Shown: piece by piece, positions 28,932 to 36,908 of the stretch
Numbering within the stretch: the first letter of the stretch is position 1
How the letters are laid out: every line of letters begins with the position of its first letter
Source: Paenibacillus sp. FSL R5-0766
GTDB lineage: Bacteria > Bacillota > Bacilli > Paenibacillales > Paenibacillaceae
Length of the DNA: 64,000 nucleotides
Assembly: GCF_037971845.1 (NCBI RefSeq)
Contig: NZ_CP150227.1
Coordinates: forward strand, 3,472,001 to 3,536,000
Reading direction: 5' to 3'
Program-made: the position numbers and the translations under genes
Notes under the pieces: generated by a model
The model's database searches: none
Told to the model about the DNA's origin: nothing
Seen by the model: the letters and a program-made list of their open reading frames with translations, nothing else

Positions 28932-29693
28932 ATGAATGAACAAAGTGCTAAAAATAAGGTGGCATGGGAACATCGGGCATATGAATTTTGGAACAAACGA
29001 GATGGATCACCTAAGGAAAAAGCACAACAAATATTAGCTAATCCCCTAGTACAGCTAAAAAAACATAAGCAGTATTTTGAACAGATTGCAGGAAAAAGGA
29101 TTGCTAACCTTTGTGGTTCAAATGGAAGAAAAGCAGTCCCAATAGCGCTGTTAGGCGCAGATGTAACCGTATTTGATATATCTGAAGAAAATAAAAAATA
29201 TGCTCTAGAACTGGCACATTCCGCCAATGTGTCTATACAATATGTTGTTACTGATATTTATGATATAGACTTAGAAAAGTATAGTGCTCATTTTGACATG
29301 TTATATTTGGAAGGAGGAATTTTACACTATTTCAATGACATTGAAAAATTCATGTCTCTACTGTTCTCATTACTAAAAGATGATGGTGTAATGATTTTGA
29401 GTGACTTTCATCCTTTAAGAAGATGTATCGTTTCCTCTAATTCTAAAATCGAATACCCAATCCAACAAAACTACTTTGACGAAGAATTACATAGTGGTGA
29501 TGTAGCATATAAACATTATTTCTCTCAAGATGAACAACAAGACTTTCCAGATGTTTCGATTAGGCTGTATACCCTTAGCGAAATAATAAATTCTGTTATT
29601 ACATCTGGCTTTAATATAAAGAAATTTGATGAGCATCGTGGTTGGGAAAATGAGAACATTCCATGGGAATTTACAATTGTCGCTAGTAAGTAA
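28932..29693 (+). CDS. Class I SAM-dependent methyltransferase
   Basis: A 253-residue methyltransferase. The SAM-binding core is visible as RIANLCGSNGRKAVPIALLG (motif I, near residue 57-76), TVFDISEENKKYA (motif II acidic residue), FDMLYLEGGILHYF and DDGVMILSDFHPL. The first 50 residues (WEHRAYEFWNKRDG) are typical of small-molecule methyltransferases of this subgroup. Substrate unknown. AGAAGGGAG is upstream, and a clear terminator follows. Confidence 0.9.
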   Translation: MNEQSAKNKVAWEHRAYEFWNKRDGSPKEKAQQILANPLVQLKKHKQYFEQIAGKRIANLCGSNGRKAVPIALLGADVTVFDISEENKKYALELAHSANVSIQYVVTDIYDIDLEKYSAHFDMLYLEGGILHYFNDIEKFMSLLFSLLKDDGVMILSDFHPLRRCIVSSNSKIEYPIQQNYFDEELHSGDVAYKHYFSQDEQQDFPDVSIRLYTLSEIINSVITSGFNIKKFDEHRGWENENIPWEFTIVASK

Positions 29694-29717
29694 ACTGAAA
29701 GTTTTATCCCTAATAAG

Positions 29718-29748
29718 AACCACTCCTTTGTCGGAGTGGATTCTTTTT
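29718..29748 (+). terminator. Terminator after methyltransferase gene
   Basis: CCACTCC (29720-29726) pairs with GGAGTGG (29733-29739) around TTTGTC, followed by a T-rich tail. It separates this gene from the convergent PTS gene. Confidence 0.8.
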
Positions 29749-29831
29749 AATCATACGGGATGAGTGAATTAGTAGACAGTTATATAACCCGAAAATAGTT
29801 CGATTACCGACAGGTAATCCATCTCCAATCG

Positions 29832-31715
29832 TTAGACTACCGCCGACATTAGATAATCGCCTTGCTTCACTTCCTGTTCAGTAGTTTTTAACACGTCCAA
29901 GTAGTTGGCGGAGTTGGTAACGATGACTGAGGTGGCAGTGATGTAACCCGCTGTCCGGATTTGTTCCGCGTCAAACTCTACAAGCAGTTGCCCGCAAGAA
30001 ACCCGATCGCCCTCTTTAACTTTTTTCTCAAAAAATTGTCCTTTTAGCTTTACCGTATTCACTCCAATATGGATAAGAAGCTCCATGCCACTGTCCGTGG
30101 TCAGACCGAGCGCATGACCGGTAGGGAATACGGTGGTTACGACACCATTGATTGGCGATACCAAAATTCCATCAGTGGGTTCAATGACAAGCCCCTGTCC
30201 CATGGCACCTGAAGAGAAGGCGGGATCAGGCAAAACTTCAAGTAGCTGAACACTGCCTTTCAGCGGACTCACAATGATTTCCTTGTTTAACCGAGATTCA
30301 CTTGGCTCAATCGCTTGTTTTTCCTGTCCAGAAGTTTCAATCTGCTGCTCCTCAACAGTAGCCTTAAGATCCTTGAATCCAAGCAGCAACGTGAGTAGAA
30401 AAGCCAGGACAAAAGATACGGAAACACCGATCACAACCGAGGCGAACCCCGTTGTTACGTAAGTAGGAAAAGCGAGCAGGCTGGGAAGTGAGTAAGCGAC
30501 TGCCCGACCACCCCCGACTCCGATAATTGCGCCCCCGATCGCTGCGGAAATACATGCGTAAATGAACGGTTTTTTCAATCGTAAAGTAACCCCGTAAATG
30601 CCTGGTTCCGTAATTCCGAAAATCGCAGTAATCGTAGCAGATCCGGAAAGGGTTTTAAGCTGTGAATTGCGGGTTTTCAGCATAACGGCGAGCAAAGCAC
30701 CGGCTTGAGCCAGCACGGCTGCGGTCAACATGGGCCGCATTAGGTCATAGCCTAGTGTCGCCAGATTATTGAGAGTAATTGGAAGGAAAGCCCAGTGAAG
30801 TCCGAAGATAACAATGACCTGCCAGAAACCACCGGTGACCGCTCCTGCCAACATTGGGCTGAATTGCATGAGTGAGGTAAAACCGCTAGCTAACCCCTGA
30901 CTAACACTGTTGCCGATCGGTCCAAAAGCAAGAATGGTAAGCGGGACGACAATTAGAAGCGACAGCATCGGCACAAGAATATTGCGGATAGACTGGTGAA
31001 TAATCGAGTTGAACCATTTTTCTATATGAGATTGAACCCACACCGCCAGAAGGATTGGAAACACGGTGGAAGTGTACATCACAAGCACAATGGGGATGCC
31101 TAAGAAATCATAAGTTTGACCGCTATTAAACGCAGCGGAAATGGTCGGAAAGACCAGGGCTCCTGCAATAGCCAAGGATACGTTCATATTAGCTTTGAAT
31201 TTCCTTGCGGCAGTAACTGCCAAAAATATGGGCAAAAAGGTGAATACACTGCTTGATGCCGCGTTTAAAATTAGATAAGTTCCTGAGGTGTCATCTAGCC
31301 AGCCGAACGCCACAGACAAAACAACCAGACCTTTGAGCAATCCAGCTCCAGCTAGCGCACTGAGCAGCGGGGAAAAAACACTGGAAATAAGATCTACGGT
31401 TTTTCCGAATATTCCTGTTTTTTCTGCATTCTCTTTAGTATCCGTTTTGCTGCCGCCATCTTGAAGGTTGGTGTGCTCCATGATTCCTTCATAAACTTTG
31501 GACACGTTATTGCCGATGACGACTTGAAATTGACCGCCGCTTTTCACAACGGTGATGACTCCAGCTGTATTTTTCAACGCCTGTTCATTCGCTTTTGTAT
31601 GATCTTTCAGGGTGAATCTAAGCCTGGTTGCACAGTGATATACATCATTCACATTAGATTCACCGCCAACAAGTTCAATAACACGTATGGACAGTTCTTT
31701 GTCTTTATTACTCAT
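29832..31715 (-). CDS. bglP: Beta-glucoside-specific PTS transporter subunit EIIBCA (second copy)
   Basis: A 627-residue EIIBCA. EIIB has phosphocysteine C28 in YHCATRLRF, EIIC spans about 100-450 with GITEPGIYGVTLRLKKPF, and EIIA carries LLIHIGVNTVKLKG with the phosphohistidine near residue 550. It shares architecture with the EIIBCA at 817 but is clearly diverged, so a different beta-glucoside range is likely. It is transcribed after licT and has its own RAT/terminator leader in the 227-base gap. A GH4 6-phospho-beta-glucosidase lies divergently and would process its product. GGAGGC precedes the ATG. Confidence 0.95.
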   Translation of the reverse strand: MSNKDKELSIRVIELVGGESNVNDVYHCATRLRFTLKDHTKANEQALKNTAGVITVVKSGGQFQVVIGNNVSKVYEGIMEHTNLQDGGSKTDTKENAEKTGIFGKTVDLISSVFSPLLSALAGAGLLKGLVVLSVAFGWLDDTSGTYLILNAASSSVFTFLPIFLAVTAARKFKANMNVSLAIAGALVFPTISAAFNSGQTYDFLGIPIVLVMYTSTVFPILLAVWVQSHIEKWFNSIIHQSIRNILVPMLSLLIVVPLTILAFGPIGNSVSQGLASGFTSLMQFSPMLAGAVTGGFWQVIVIFGLHWAFLPITLNNLATLGYDLMRPMLTAAVLAQAGALLAVMLKTRNSQLKTLSGSATITAIFGITEPGIYGVTLRLKKPFIYACISAAIGGAIIGVGGGRAVAYSLPSLLAFPTYVTTGFASVVIGVSVSFVLAFLLTLLLGFKDLKATVEEQQIETSGQEKQAIEPSESRLNKEIIVSPLKGSVQLLEVLPDPAFSSGAMGQGLVIEPTDGILVSPINGVVTTVFPTGHALGLTTDSGMELLIHIGVNTVKLKGQFFEKKVKEGDRVSCGQLLVEFDAEQIRTAGYITATSVIVTNSANYLDVLKTTEQEVKQGDYLMSAVV

Positions 31716-31802
31716 AGCATATTGCCTCCTTCATGATGGGTAATTGATCTCAGGTTGTGAGCTGTTCGTTCCTGATGTGCCGGCTTACATCGTTTCACTT
31801 CC

Positions 31803-31894
31803 AAAAAGCAGCAAAACCTGAACTCGTGGCAAAATAAAAAGAAAAATCATTTTGCCATCAGTCCAGGTTTTGCCTGCTTTACCAGTCACAATCC
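31803..31894 (-). promoter_or_regulatory. RAT element and terminator ahead of the second PTS gene
   Basis: On the reverse strand, GGATTGTGACTGGTAAAGC followed by AGGCAAAACC (31866-31894) matches the RAT consensus very closely. It overlaps a terminator formed by outer arms GCAAAACCTG and CAGGTTTTGC with an inner TGGCAAAAT/ATTTTGCCA stem, then a T run at 31802-31807. The element would let LicT control the PTS gene separately from its own gene. Confidence 0.9.
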
Positions 31895-31942
31895 TTTATC
31901 CTAATGTGTTGTATATGAAGTTTTAGCTTGAAAGAAATAGGG

Positions 31943-32785
31943 CTATAAAATGCTTCGTTCAGTAAGCCGCTGGATATGAATGGTTAAGTAAACGAATTCA
32001 TCTTTGTTTAAGGACTGTACATACGTTTTTTCTAAGTACTCGTTGATCTTGCAAGTGCAGGAAAAGGCTCTGACATAAGTCTTTTTCACCTGCTGATATA
32101 AAAAATCTTCGCCGCTTTGGTGAATCTCGTGGCGCAATAAGCGCATGGCGAAATATTGAAGGTGTGTTAAAAAACGCGAATAATTTAAGCTCGATTCATC
32201 AAGAACAGTGCCGTAATGGTACGTGACGATTTTCAAAATTTCGTTGACAATTTCAGTCATCTTTATCGTCAATTTCATTTCAGTGCCGTCAAGTCGGGCA
32301 TTGACTACATGTAAGGCGATAAACCCAGCCTCATCTTCCCCGAGCGAAACTCCAATCATGTCGCTGATTAACTGGAGAGCATCCAATCCGATACTGAATT
32401 CCGTTTTATAGAAACGTTTAATTTCGAACAGCATGGCATTTTTAATCACCATACCTTTGTTCTTACGTTGGATGGCAAAACTAATATGGTCGGTTAAGGA
32501 CAGATAAATATTGTCGCTGAGTTCAGTACCAAGGACATGGTTGGCGTGTTTTACGATTTCGTTCACAACTTCGAAATGAACGGCGGGTAATTCATGAATC
32601 AGTTCAGCCATTTTTACAGCAAATGCATGCTCGGCTAAATGGAAGATTTTATCGATCTTGTGTTCATCGACCTCATCACCTGCACTTTTTTGAAAGGAGA
32701 TGCCTTTACCCATAACGATGACTTCCTTCCCCTTTGTATTGCGGGTCAGCAGAAGGTTATTGTTTAATACTTTTTCAATAATCAT
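31943..32785 (-). CDS. licT: LicT/BglG-family transcription antiterminator
   Basis: A 280-residue antiterminator. The N-terminal RNA-binding CAT domain covers residues 1-55 (IIEKVLNNNLLL, GKGISFQKSAGDEVDE), followed by PRD1 (about 65-170, with LTDHISFAIQR histidine) and PRD2 (about 175-278, with FLTHLQYFAMR and LTIHIQR). PTS phosphorylation of PRD histidines switches it. The start at 32785 is favoured over two upstream in-frame ATGs because AAGGAG is nine bases away. A RAT/terminator in front of its own gene implies autoregulation, and a second RAT precedes the PTS gene. Confidence 0.95.
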   Translation of the reverse strand: MIIEKVLNNNLLLTRNTKGKEVIVMGKGISFQKSAGDEVDEHKIDKIFHLAEHAFAVKMAELIHELPAVHFEVVNEIVKHANHVLGTELSDNIYLSLTDHISFAIQRKNKGMVIKNAMLFEIKRFYKTEFSIGLDALQLISDMIGVSLGEDEAGFIALHVVNARLDGTEMKLTIKMTEIVNEILKIVTYHYGTVLDESSLNYSRFLTHLQYFAMRLLRHEIHQSGEDFLYQQVKKTYVRAFSCTCKINEYLEKTYVQSLNKDEFVYLTIHIQRLTERSIL

Positions 32786-32817
32786 GTGCATCGGCTCCTT
32801 GTTTTCTGCAATATGCA

Positions 32818-32906
32818 TAAAAAAAACCTAAGATAGTTCAAACGCCGCCAATTGGTTAACGGCATTCAAACTTTCTTAGGTATTGCCCGAATCAACGGTC
32901 ACAATC
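32818..32906 (-). promoter_or_regulatory. RAT element and terminator ahead of licT
   Basis: On the reverse strand, GGATTGTGACCGTTGATT then CGGGCAATACC (32878-32906) is a RAT variant. The terminator pairs ACCTAAGA with TCTTAGGT around an inner GCCG/CGGC hairpin and ends in eight Ts just before the licT ribosome site. Compared with the RAT upstream of the PTS gene it has C-to-G and A-to-T changes in the CAGGCAAA segment. A TTGAAA/TATAGT promoter lies upstream. Confidence 0.85.
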
Positions 32907-32988
32907 CTTATTTGAGGTAACTATAGCACAAGTGATAAAGCGGTTTCAAGTTACAAATTAATACCATTTAATTCCATTAAAAAAGTTC

Positions 32989-33019
32989 TTGACATGTAAT
33001 GCATTACACAAGATAGAGT
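32989..33019 (+). promoter_or_regulatory. Promoter of the GH4 gene with an embedded palindromic operator
   Basis: TTGACA (32989-32994) is followed immediately by the perfect 14-base palindrome TGTAATGCATTACA (32995-33008), which fills most of the spacer. The -10 is weak, with GATAGA at 17 bases or TAGAGT at 19 bases. A repressor bound here would block RNA polymerase. The LacI-type protein at 34472 is the nearest candidate. Confidence 0.6.
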
Positions 33020-33057
33020 CCAAATTGAGAACACAATAGAACAAGGAGGACTTCAAA

Positions 33058-34380
33058 ATGAAAAAGGGATTAAAAATTGTGACGATTGGCGGCGGATCGA
33101 GTTACACCCCAGAATTGATCGAAGGTTTTATCAAACGGCATCATGAACTTCCAATACGTGAATTGTGGCTTGTGGATATCGAAGCAGGAAGAGAGAAACT
33201 TGAAATTGTAGGAGCCATGGCTAAACGGATGGTAAAAGCGGCGGGAATCGATTGTGATATTCACTTGACGCTTAATCGAAGAGAAGCGTTGGCCGATGCC
33301 GATTTTGTCACCACCCAATTCCGGGTCGGTCTTTTGGAAGCTCGCATTAAGGACGAAACGATTCCGATTAGCCATGGGATGATTGGTCAGGAAACCAACG
33401 GAGCAGGTGGGATGTTCAAAGCATTCCGTACCATTCCGGTCGTTCTTGGAATTGTTGAGGACATGAAGGAACTTTGCCCAGATGCTTGGTTAATTAATTT
33501 CACGAACCCTGCGGGAATGGTAACGGAAGCTGTGCTCCAATATGGTAAATGGGAGAAGGTCATTGGTTTGTGCAATGTTCCGATTATTTCCTCCAAGAAT
33601 GAAGCAGCTGTTCTGGAAAAAAATGAAGAGGAACTGTTCTTCAAATTCGCCGGTATTAATCACCTTCACTGGCACAAAATTTATGACCGAGATGGTAAAG
33701 AGCTTACTAAACAGGCCATCGAAAAGCTCTACGGTCCTGATGCCGAGCCAGAAAAAATGGTGGAAAATATAAAAAGCATGCGTTTCTTGTATGAGCAAAT
33801 TCTCCAACTGGGTATGCTGCCTTGTCCTTATCACAGGTACTATTACATGACCGACAGCATGCTTGAAGAGGAAGTAGAAGCGGTCAATGGCGAAGGAACT
33901 CGCGGGCAGGTTGTGAAACGCCTGGAGGAAAGTTTGTTTGAACTTTATAAAGATCCTAACCTGAATTACAAGCCTAAGGAATTGGAAAAACGCGGAGGGG
34001 CTTATTACAGCGACGCAGCTTGTGAAGTTATTAATTCCGTATATAACAACAAGGGAACGCATATGGTAGTCAACACACAGAATCGCGGGGCCATAAGCGA
34101 CCTGCCGTATAACAGTGCCATCGAAGTTACAAGTATCATTACAGCCCATGGTGCAGAGCCTGTTCACTTTGGCGCATTCCCGTCCGCACAAAAAGGGCTA
34201 TTGCAGGTCATGAAGGCAATGGAGGAACTGACGATCGAAGCAGCGGTCACAGGAGATTATGCAACCGCTCTACAAGCATTCACACTTAATCCGCTCGTTA
34301 CCAGCGGTGACATTGCTAAGGTAGTTTTAGATGAAATGTTGGAAGCGCATAAAGAACATCTTCCGCAATTTCACAATTAA
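33058..34380 (+). CDS. GH4 6-phospho-beta-glucosidase
   Basis: A 440-residue NAD- and metal-dependent GH4 enzyme. The Rossmann motif is VTIGGGSSYTPELIEGF, the metal cysteine lies in the CNVP motif (about C172) used by 6-phospho-beta-glucosidases, and GINHLHWHKIYD holds the second metal ligand. GQETNGAGGMFKAFRTIPV is a further GH4 hallmark. It would cleave 6-phospho-beta-glucosides brought in by the PTS encoded on the opposite strand. AAGGAGG precedes the ATG. It ends before a strong hairpin, opposite a LacI gene. Confidence 0.94.
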   Translation: MKKGLKIVTIGGGSSYTPELIEGFIKRHHELPIRELWLVDIEAGREKLEIVGAMAKRMVKAAGIDCDIHLTLNRREALADADFVTTQFRVGLLEARIKDETIPISHGMIGQETNGAGGMFKAFRTIPVVLGIVEDMKELCPDAWLINFTNPAGMVTEAVLQYGKWEKVIGLCNVPIISSKNEAAVLEKNEEELFFKFAGINHLHWHKIYDRDGKELTKQAIEKLYGPDAEPEKMVENIKSMRFLYEQILQLGMLPCPYHRYYYMTDSMLEEEVEAVNGEGTRGQVVKRLEESLFELYKDPNLNYKPKELEKRGGAYYSDAACEVINSVYNNKGTHMVVNTQNRGAISDLPYNSAIEVTSIITAHGAEPVHFGAFPSAQKGLLQVMKAMEELTIEAAVTGDYATALQAFTLNPLVTSGDIAKVVLDEMLEAHKEHLPQFHN

Positions 34381-34399
34381 TTTATTTAGAGATTGAAGC

Positions 34400-34438
34400 C
34401 ATTCAGGCCTGTCCCTCATATAGGGACAGGCCTGAATG
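34400..34438. terminator. Bidirectional terminator between GH4 and LacI genes
   Basis: A perfect 17-pair stem (CATTCAGGCCTGTCCCT with its complement, loop CATAT) stands between the convergent ends of two genes. The T content is modest (TTGTTCGTTC after the stem on the plus strand), but the stem is the strongest hairpin in this part of the window. Confidence 0.8.
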
Positions 34439-34471
34439 TTGTTCGTTCATGAAGTTTAACGGGATGTTGTT

Positions 34472-35437
34472 TTATGTAGATTTTCGTTCAATCAGTCTAA
34501 ACTGAAGAGGATGAAGATTGGATGCTGAATTTTCCAGCATACTCATAATAATATTAAAAGCATTCTCCGCTTGTTTATCCACGGGGTAATGGATGGTTGT
34601 CAGGTCGAGCAGGTGAGCGCTGTCTGTATTATCAAATCCCATGATACCCACATCATCAGGAACCGAAAATCCCGAGCGTTGAATCTCCGTTAAAATACCT
34701 GCTGCTACCTCATCAGTCGAACAGGAAATGGCATCTGGCTTGTCCGTTTGTTCTATCCACCATCGCGCTATTTCTTCGCCATCATGAATGGTGACTTTAT
34801 TATGAAATTGCGGAAAGCCGGTGTCCTTCAACCCATGCTTCTGCACAAAATCCTCATAAGCTCTTATTCGCTCCAAGGTATTCTGTCCTTTGGACGAATA
34901 TACGTTCAAAATTCTACGATAACCTCTGGTATACAGATATTCGAGACCCAGCGTATAACCTTGATATTGGTCCATAAATACGGATGGTATGGTGTCGCTG
35001 GTAAGACGCTGCCATGTTACAATTGGCCCATATTTCGTGTAGGATTCGATGATATCCCACTCAATTGTCCGAACCAGACAAAGAAGGGCATCCACCTGTT
35101 TACTGCGTAACATCTCAAGCGCTACAAGCTCCTTATCACGATCTCCGTCTGTCATAAAAAGCATAATGTTGAATCCGTATTTTTGGGATATCATGTGGAA
35201 TGAACGGACAAGTGACATCAAAAGGGGATTGTAAGTAACACCCATAACACCGATGACTTTTGTCGCTCCATTTTTTAAGGACTTTGCATTCGAATTAGGG
35301 ACATAATCCAATTGCTCAATGATGTTCAAGACTTTTTCTCTTGTTAAATCGCTTACATAAGGATGTCGATTAATTACCCTTGAAACGGTTGCTGTAGAAA
35401 CGCCTGCAAGGCGTGCAATCTCTTGAATATTTGCCAT
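34472..35437 (-). CDS. LacI-family transcriptional regulator
   Basis: A 321-residue repressor-type protein. The N-terminal helix-turn-helix and hinge are typical (IQEIARLAGVSTATVSRVIN, VPNSNAKSLKNG), followed by a periplasmic-binding-like effector domain (IGVMGVTYNPLL, CSTDEVAAGILTEI, DVGIMGFDNTD). The ATG at 35437 follows GAGGTG; an in-frame GTG at 35446 is part of that site. It is convergent with the GH4 gene and may repress it through the palindrome at 32995, but that link is unproven because LacI operators usually have a central CG. Confidence 0.93.
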   Translation of the reverse strand: MANIQEIARLAGVSTATVSRVINRHPYVSDLTREKVLNIIEQLDYVPNSNAKSLKNGATKVIGVMGVTYNPLLMSLVRSFHMISQKYGFNIMLFMTDGDRDKELVALEMLRSKQVDALLCLVRTIEWDIIESYTKYGPIVTWQRLTSDTIPSVFMDQYQGYTLGLEYLYTRGYRRILNVYSSKGQNTLERIRAYEDFVQKHGLKDTGFPQFHNKVTIHDGEEIARWWIEQTDKPDAISCSTDEVAAGILTEIQRSGFSVPDDVGIMGFDNTDSAHLLDLTTIHYPVDKQAENAFNIIMSMLENSASNLHPLQFRLIERKST

Positions 35438-35652
35438 CTGATCCACCTCATCATAAGGATAGCACGATTTTAATTGTTTACAAGGTAGAGGCCATCATCT
35501 CGATTTGTGACCAGGTAATCCTCTGGACATATATCCTTTGTCTTAAGACATGGGAAAAATAGGTTCTTGAATTTCTTTCCCGATGTACAGCCGAATCCGA
35601 GATTGTGATAGGCTGTATCTACAAAAGTATTACACATTCTAAATGGAAGGGG

Positions 35653-36045
35653 ATGATTTACCTGGATCAGGAACTTGCGACCACGATTGCTATCGAATTT
35701 AAGAACAATCAGAAGGTGTTGAGTGCGATCGGAGACGAGACCCGGCAAGCCATCCTCATTGCCTTGATTCAAGGGCCGCAAAAACCCGGCATGCGCGTAG
35801 GAGAGATCAGGATGAAGACTCACCTTTCCCGACCGACCGTATCACATCATCTGAAAATATTGAAAGAATCACAGATAATAAGTGTTCGTAAAGAAGGAAC
35901 TCTCAACTATTACAGCCTTGACTCTGGTAGCAAGTTGAAATTGTTGAAAAACCTGGTGAACGAGATAGAAAAGTTGCTAGCACAATGCGAAGAACAAGCA
36001 TCGGAACAACAAATAGGAAACACGGGGAGGGGGAGTTGCGAATGA
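35653..36045 (+). CDS. ArsR-type winged-helix regulator
   Basis: About 130 residues. The winged helix is seen as VLSAIGDETRQAILIALIQG, VGEIRMKTHLSRPTVSHHLK and ISVRKEGTLNYYSLD. There is no cysteine-rich metal-binding motif of the ArsR/SmtB kind, so it probably senses something other than a metal, or acts through oxidation or protein contacts. It is translationally coupled to the aldo/keto reductase by an ATGA overlap. The start at 35653 has GGAAGGGG unusually close; an upstream start in the same frame at 35605 has no ribosome site. Confidence 0.87.
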   Translation: MIYLDQELATTIAIEFKNNQKVLSAIGDETRQAILIALIQGPQKPGMRVGEIRMKTHLSRPTVSHHLKILKESQIISVRKEGTLNYYSLDSGSKLKLLKNLVNEIEKLLAQCEEQASEQQIGNTGRGSCE

Positions 36046-36908
36046 ATCAGACAGTCGCAGCGGCAAACGGAGTGGACATTCCTCAACTCGGGTTCGGCCT
36101 ATATAAGATCAAAAACGGGGAGACCTTCGAGAGGACTGTCCAGGAGGCTATTCGAATGGGTTATCGCCATTTCGATACGGCCAAAATTTACGGTAATGAA
36201 GCGGTGTTAGGTCGGGTCATCCAAAACAGCGGCATTCCCAGGGAGGAGTTCTTCGTTACCTCCAAGGTATGGACGACAGACCTGGGGTACCGTGCGACGA
36301 AAAAGGCGTTTGAGCAGACTTGCCAGAAGCTGAACGTAACATATCTCGATATGTATTTGATTCATTTTGCTGGTCCTCAATACGTGAATGCCTGGAAGGC
36401 GATGGAAGAGTTATACGACGCAGGTAAAATCAAAGTTATAGGTGTAGCCAATTTCGAGATCCGGCATCTGGAGCATTTGAAGAAACATTCCCGGATTTCG
36501 CCGATGGTAAATCAGATCGAGACCCATCCGGAATTCCCGCAAAACGAATTGCACGATTATATGGTTCGGCATCGGATTCTGCATGAGGCTTGGGGACCGT
36601 TGGGGCAGGGAAACAAAGCGCTGCTGGAGCATCCGGAGCTGGCGGCAATTGCCCTTTGCCATCAGAAGTCGGTTGCGCAAGTCATTTTGCGCTGGCATCT
36701 GCAACGCGGAATTATTGTCATCCCCAAATCATCGAATCCTCAAAGGATAAAAGAGAATAACAATATATTCGACTTTGAGTTAAATGAGAAGGAAATGGAA
36801 CAAATACGACGGTTGGACAAGGGTAAGAGATATTCCGTAAGTCCGAATGGCTACATGGTCAACCCGTTTTATATCAATTTGATGAAGTTATTTATTCGTT
36901 CTCATTGA
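36042..36908 (+). CDS. Aldo/keto reductase
   Basis: A 288-residue NADPH-dependent carbonyl reductase. The catalytic tetrad is visible: Asp and Tyr in FDTAKIYGNE, Lys in VTSKVWT and His in YLIHFAGP. The nucleotide-binding C-terminal segment is IVIPKSSNPQRIKENNNIFD. It overlaps the ArsR gene by four bases (ATGA), so the pair is an operon, presumably a regulator and the detoxifying enzyme it controls. Its end overlaps the convergent YesN gene by seven bases, and there is no terminator between them. Confidence 0.93.
   Translation: MNQTVAAANGVDIPQLGFGLYKIKNGETFERTVQEAIRMGYRHFDTAKIYGNEAVLGRVIQNSGIPREEFFVTSKVWTTDLGYRATKKAFEQTCQKLNVTYLDMYLIHFAGPQYVNAWKAMEELYDAGKIKVIGVANFEIRHLEHLKKHSRISPMVNQIETHPEFPQNELHDYMVRHRILHEAWGPLGQGNKALLEHPELAAIALCHQKSVAQVILRWHLQRGIIVIPKSSNPQRIKENNNIFDFELNEKEMEQIRRLDKGKRYSVSPNGYMVNPFYINLMKLFIRSH

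Noticed and set aside
32929..32949. Possible cre site near the licT promoter
   Set aside because: The TGAAACCGGCTTTATCA stretch has the wrong spacing for the 14-base consensus.
33490..34191. A 233-codon open frame on the reverse strand
   Set aside because: It lies wholly antisense to the well-supported GH4 gene at 33058-34380, has no ribosome site and shows no recognisable motif.
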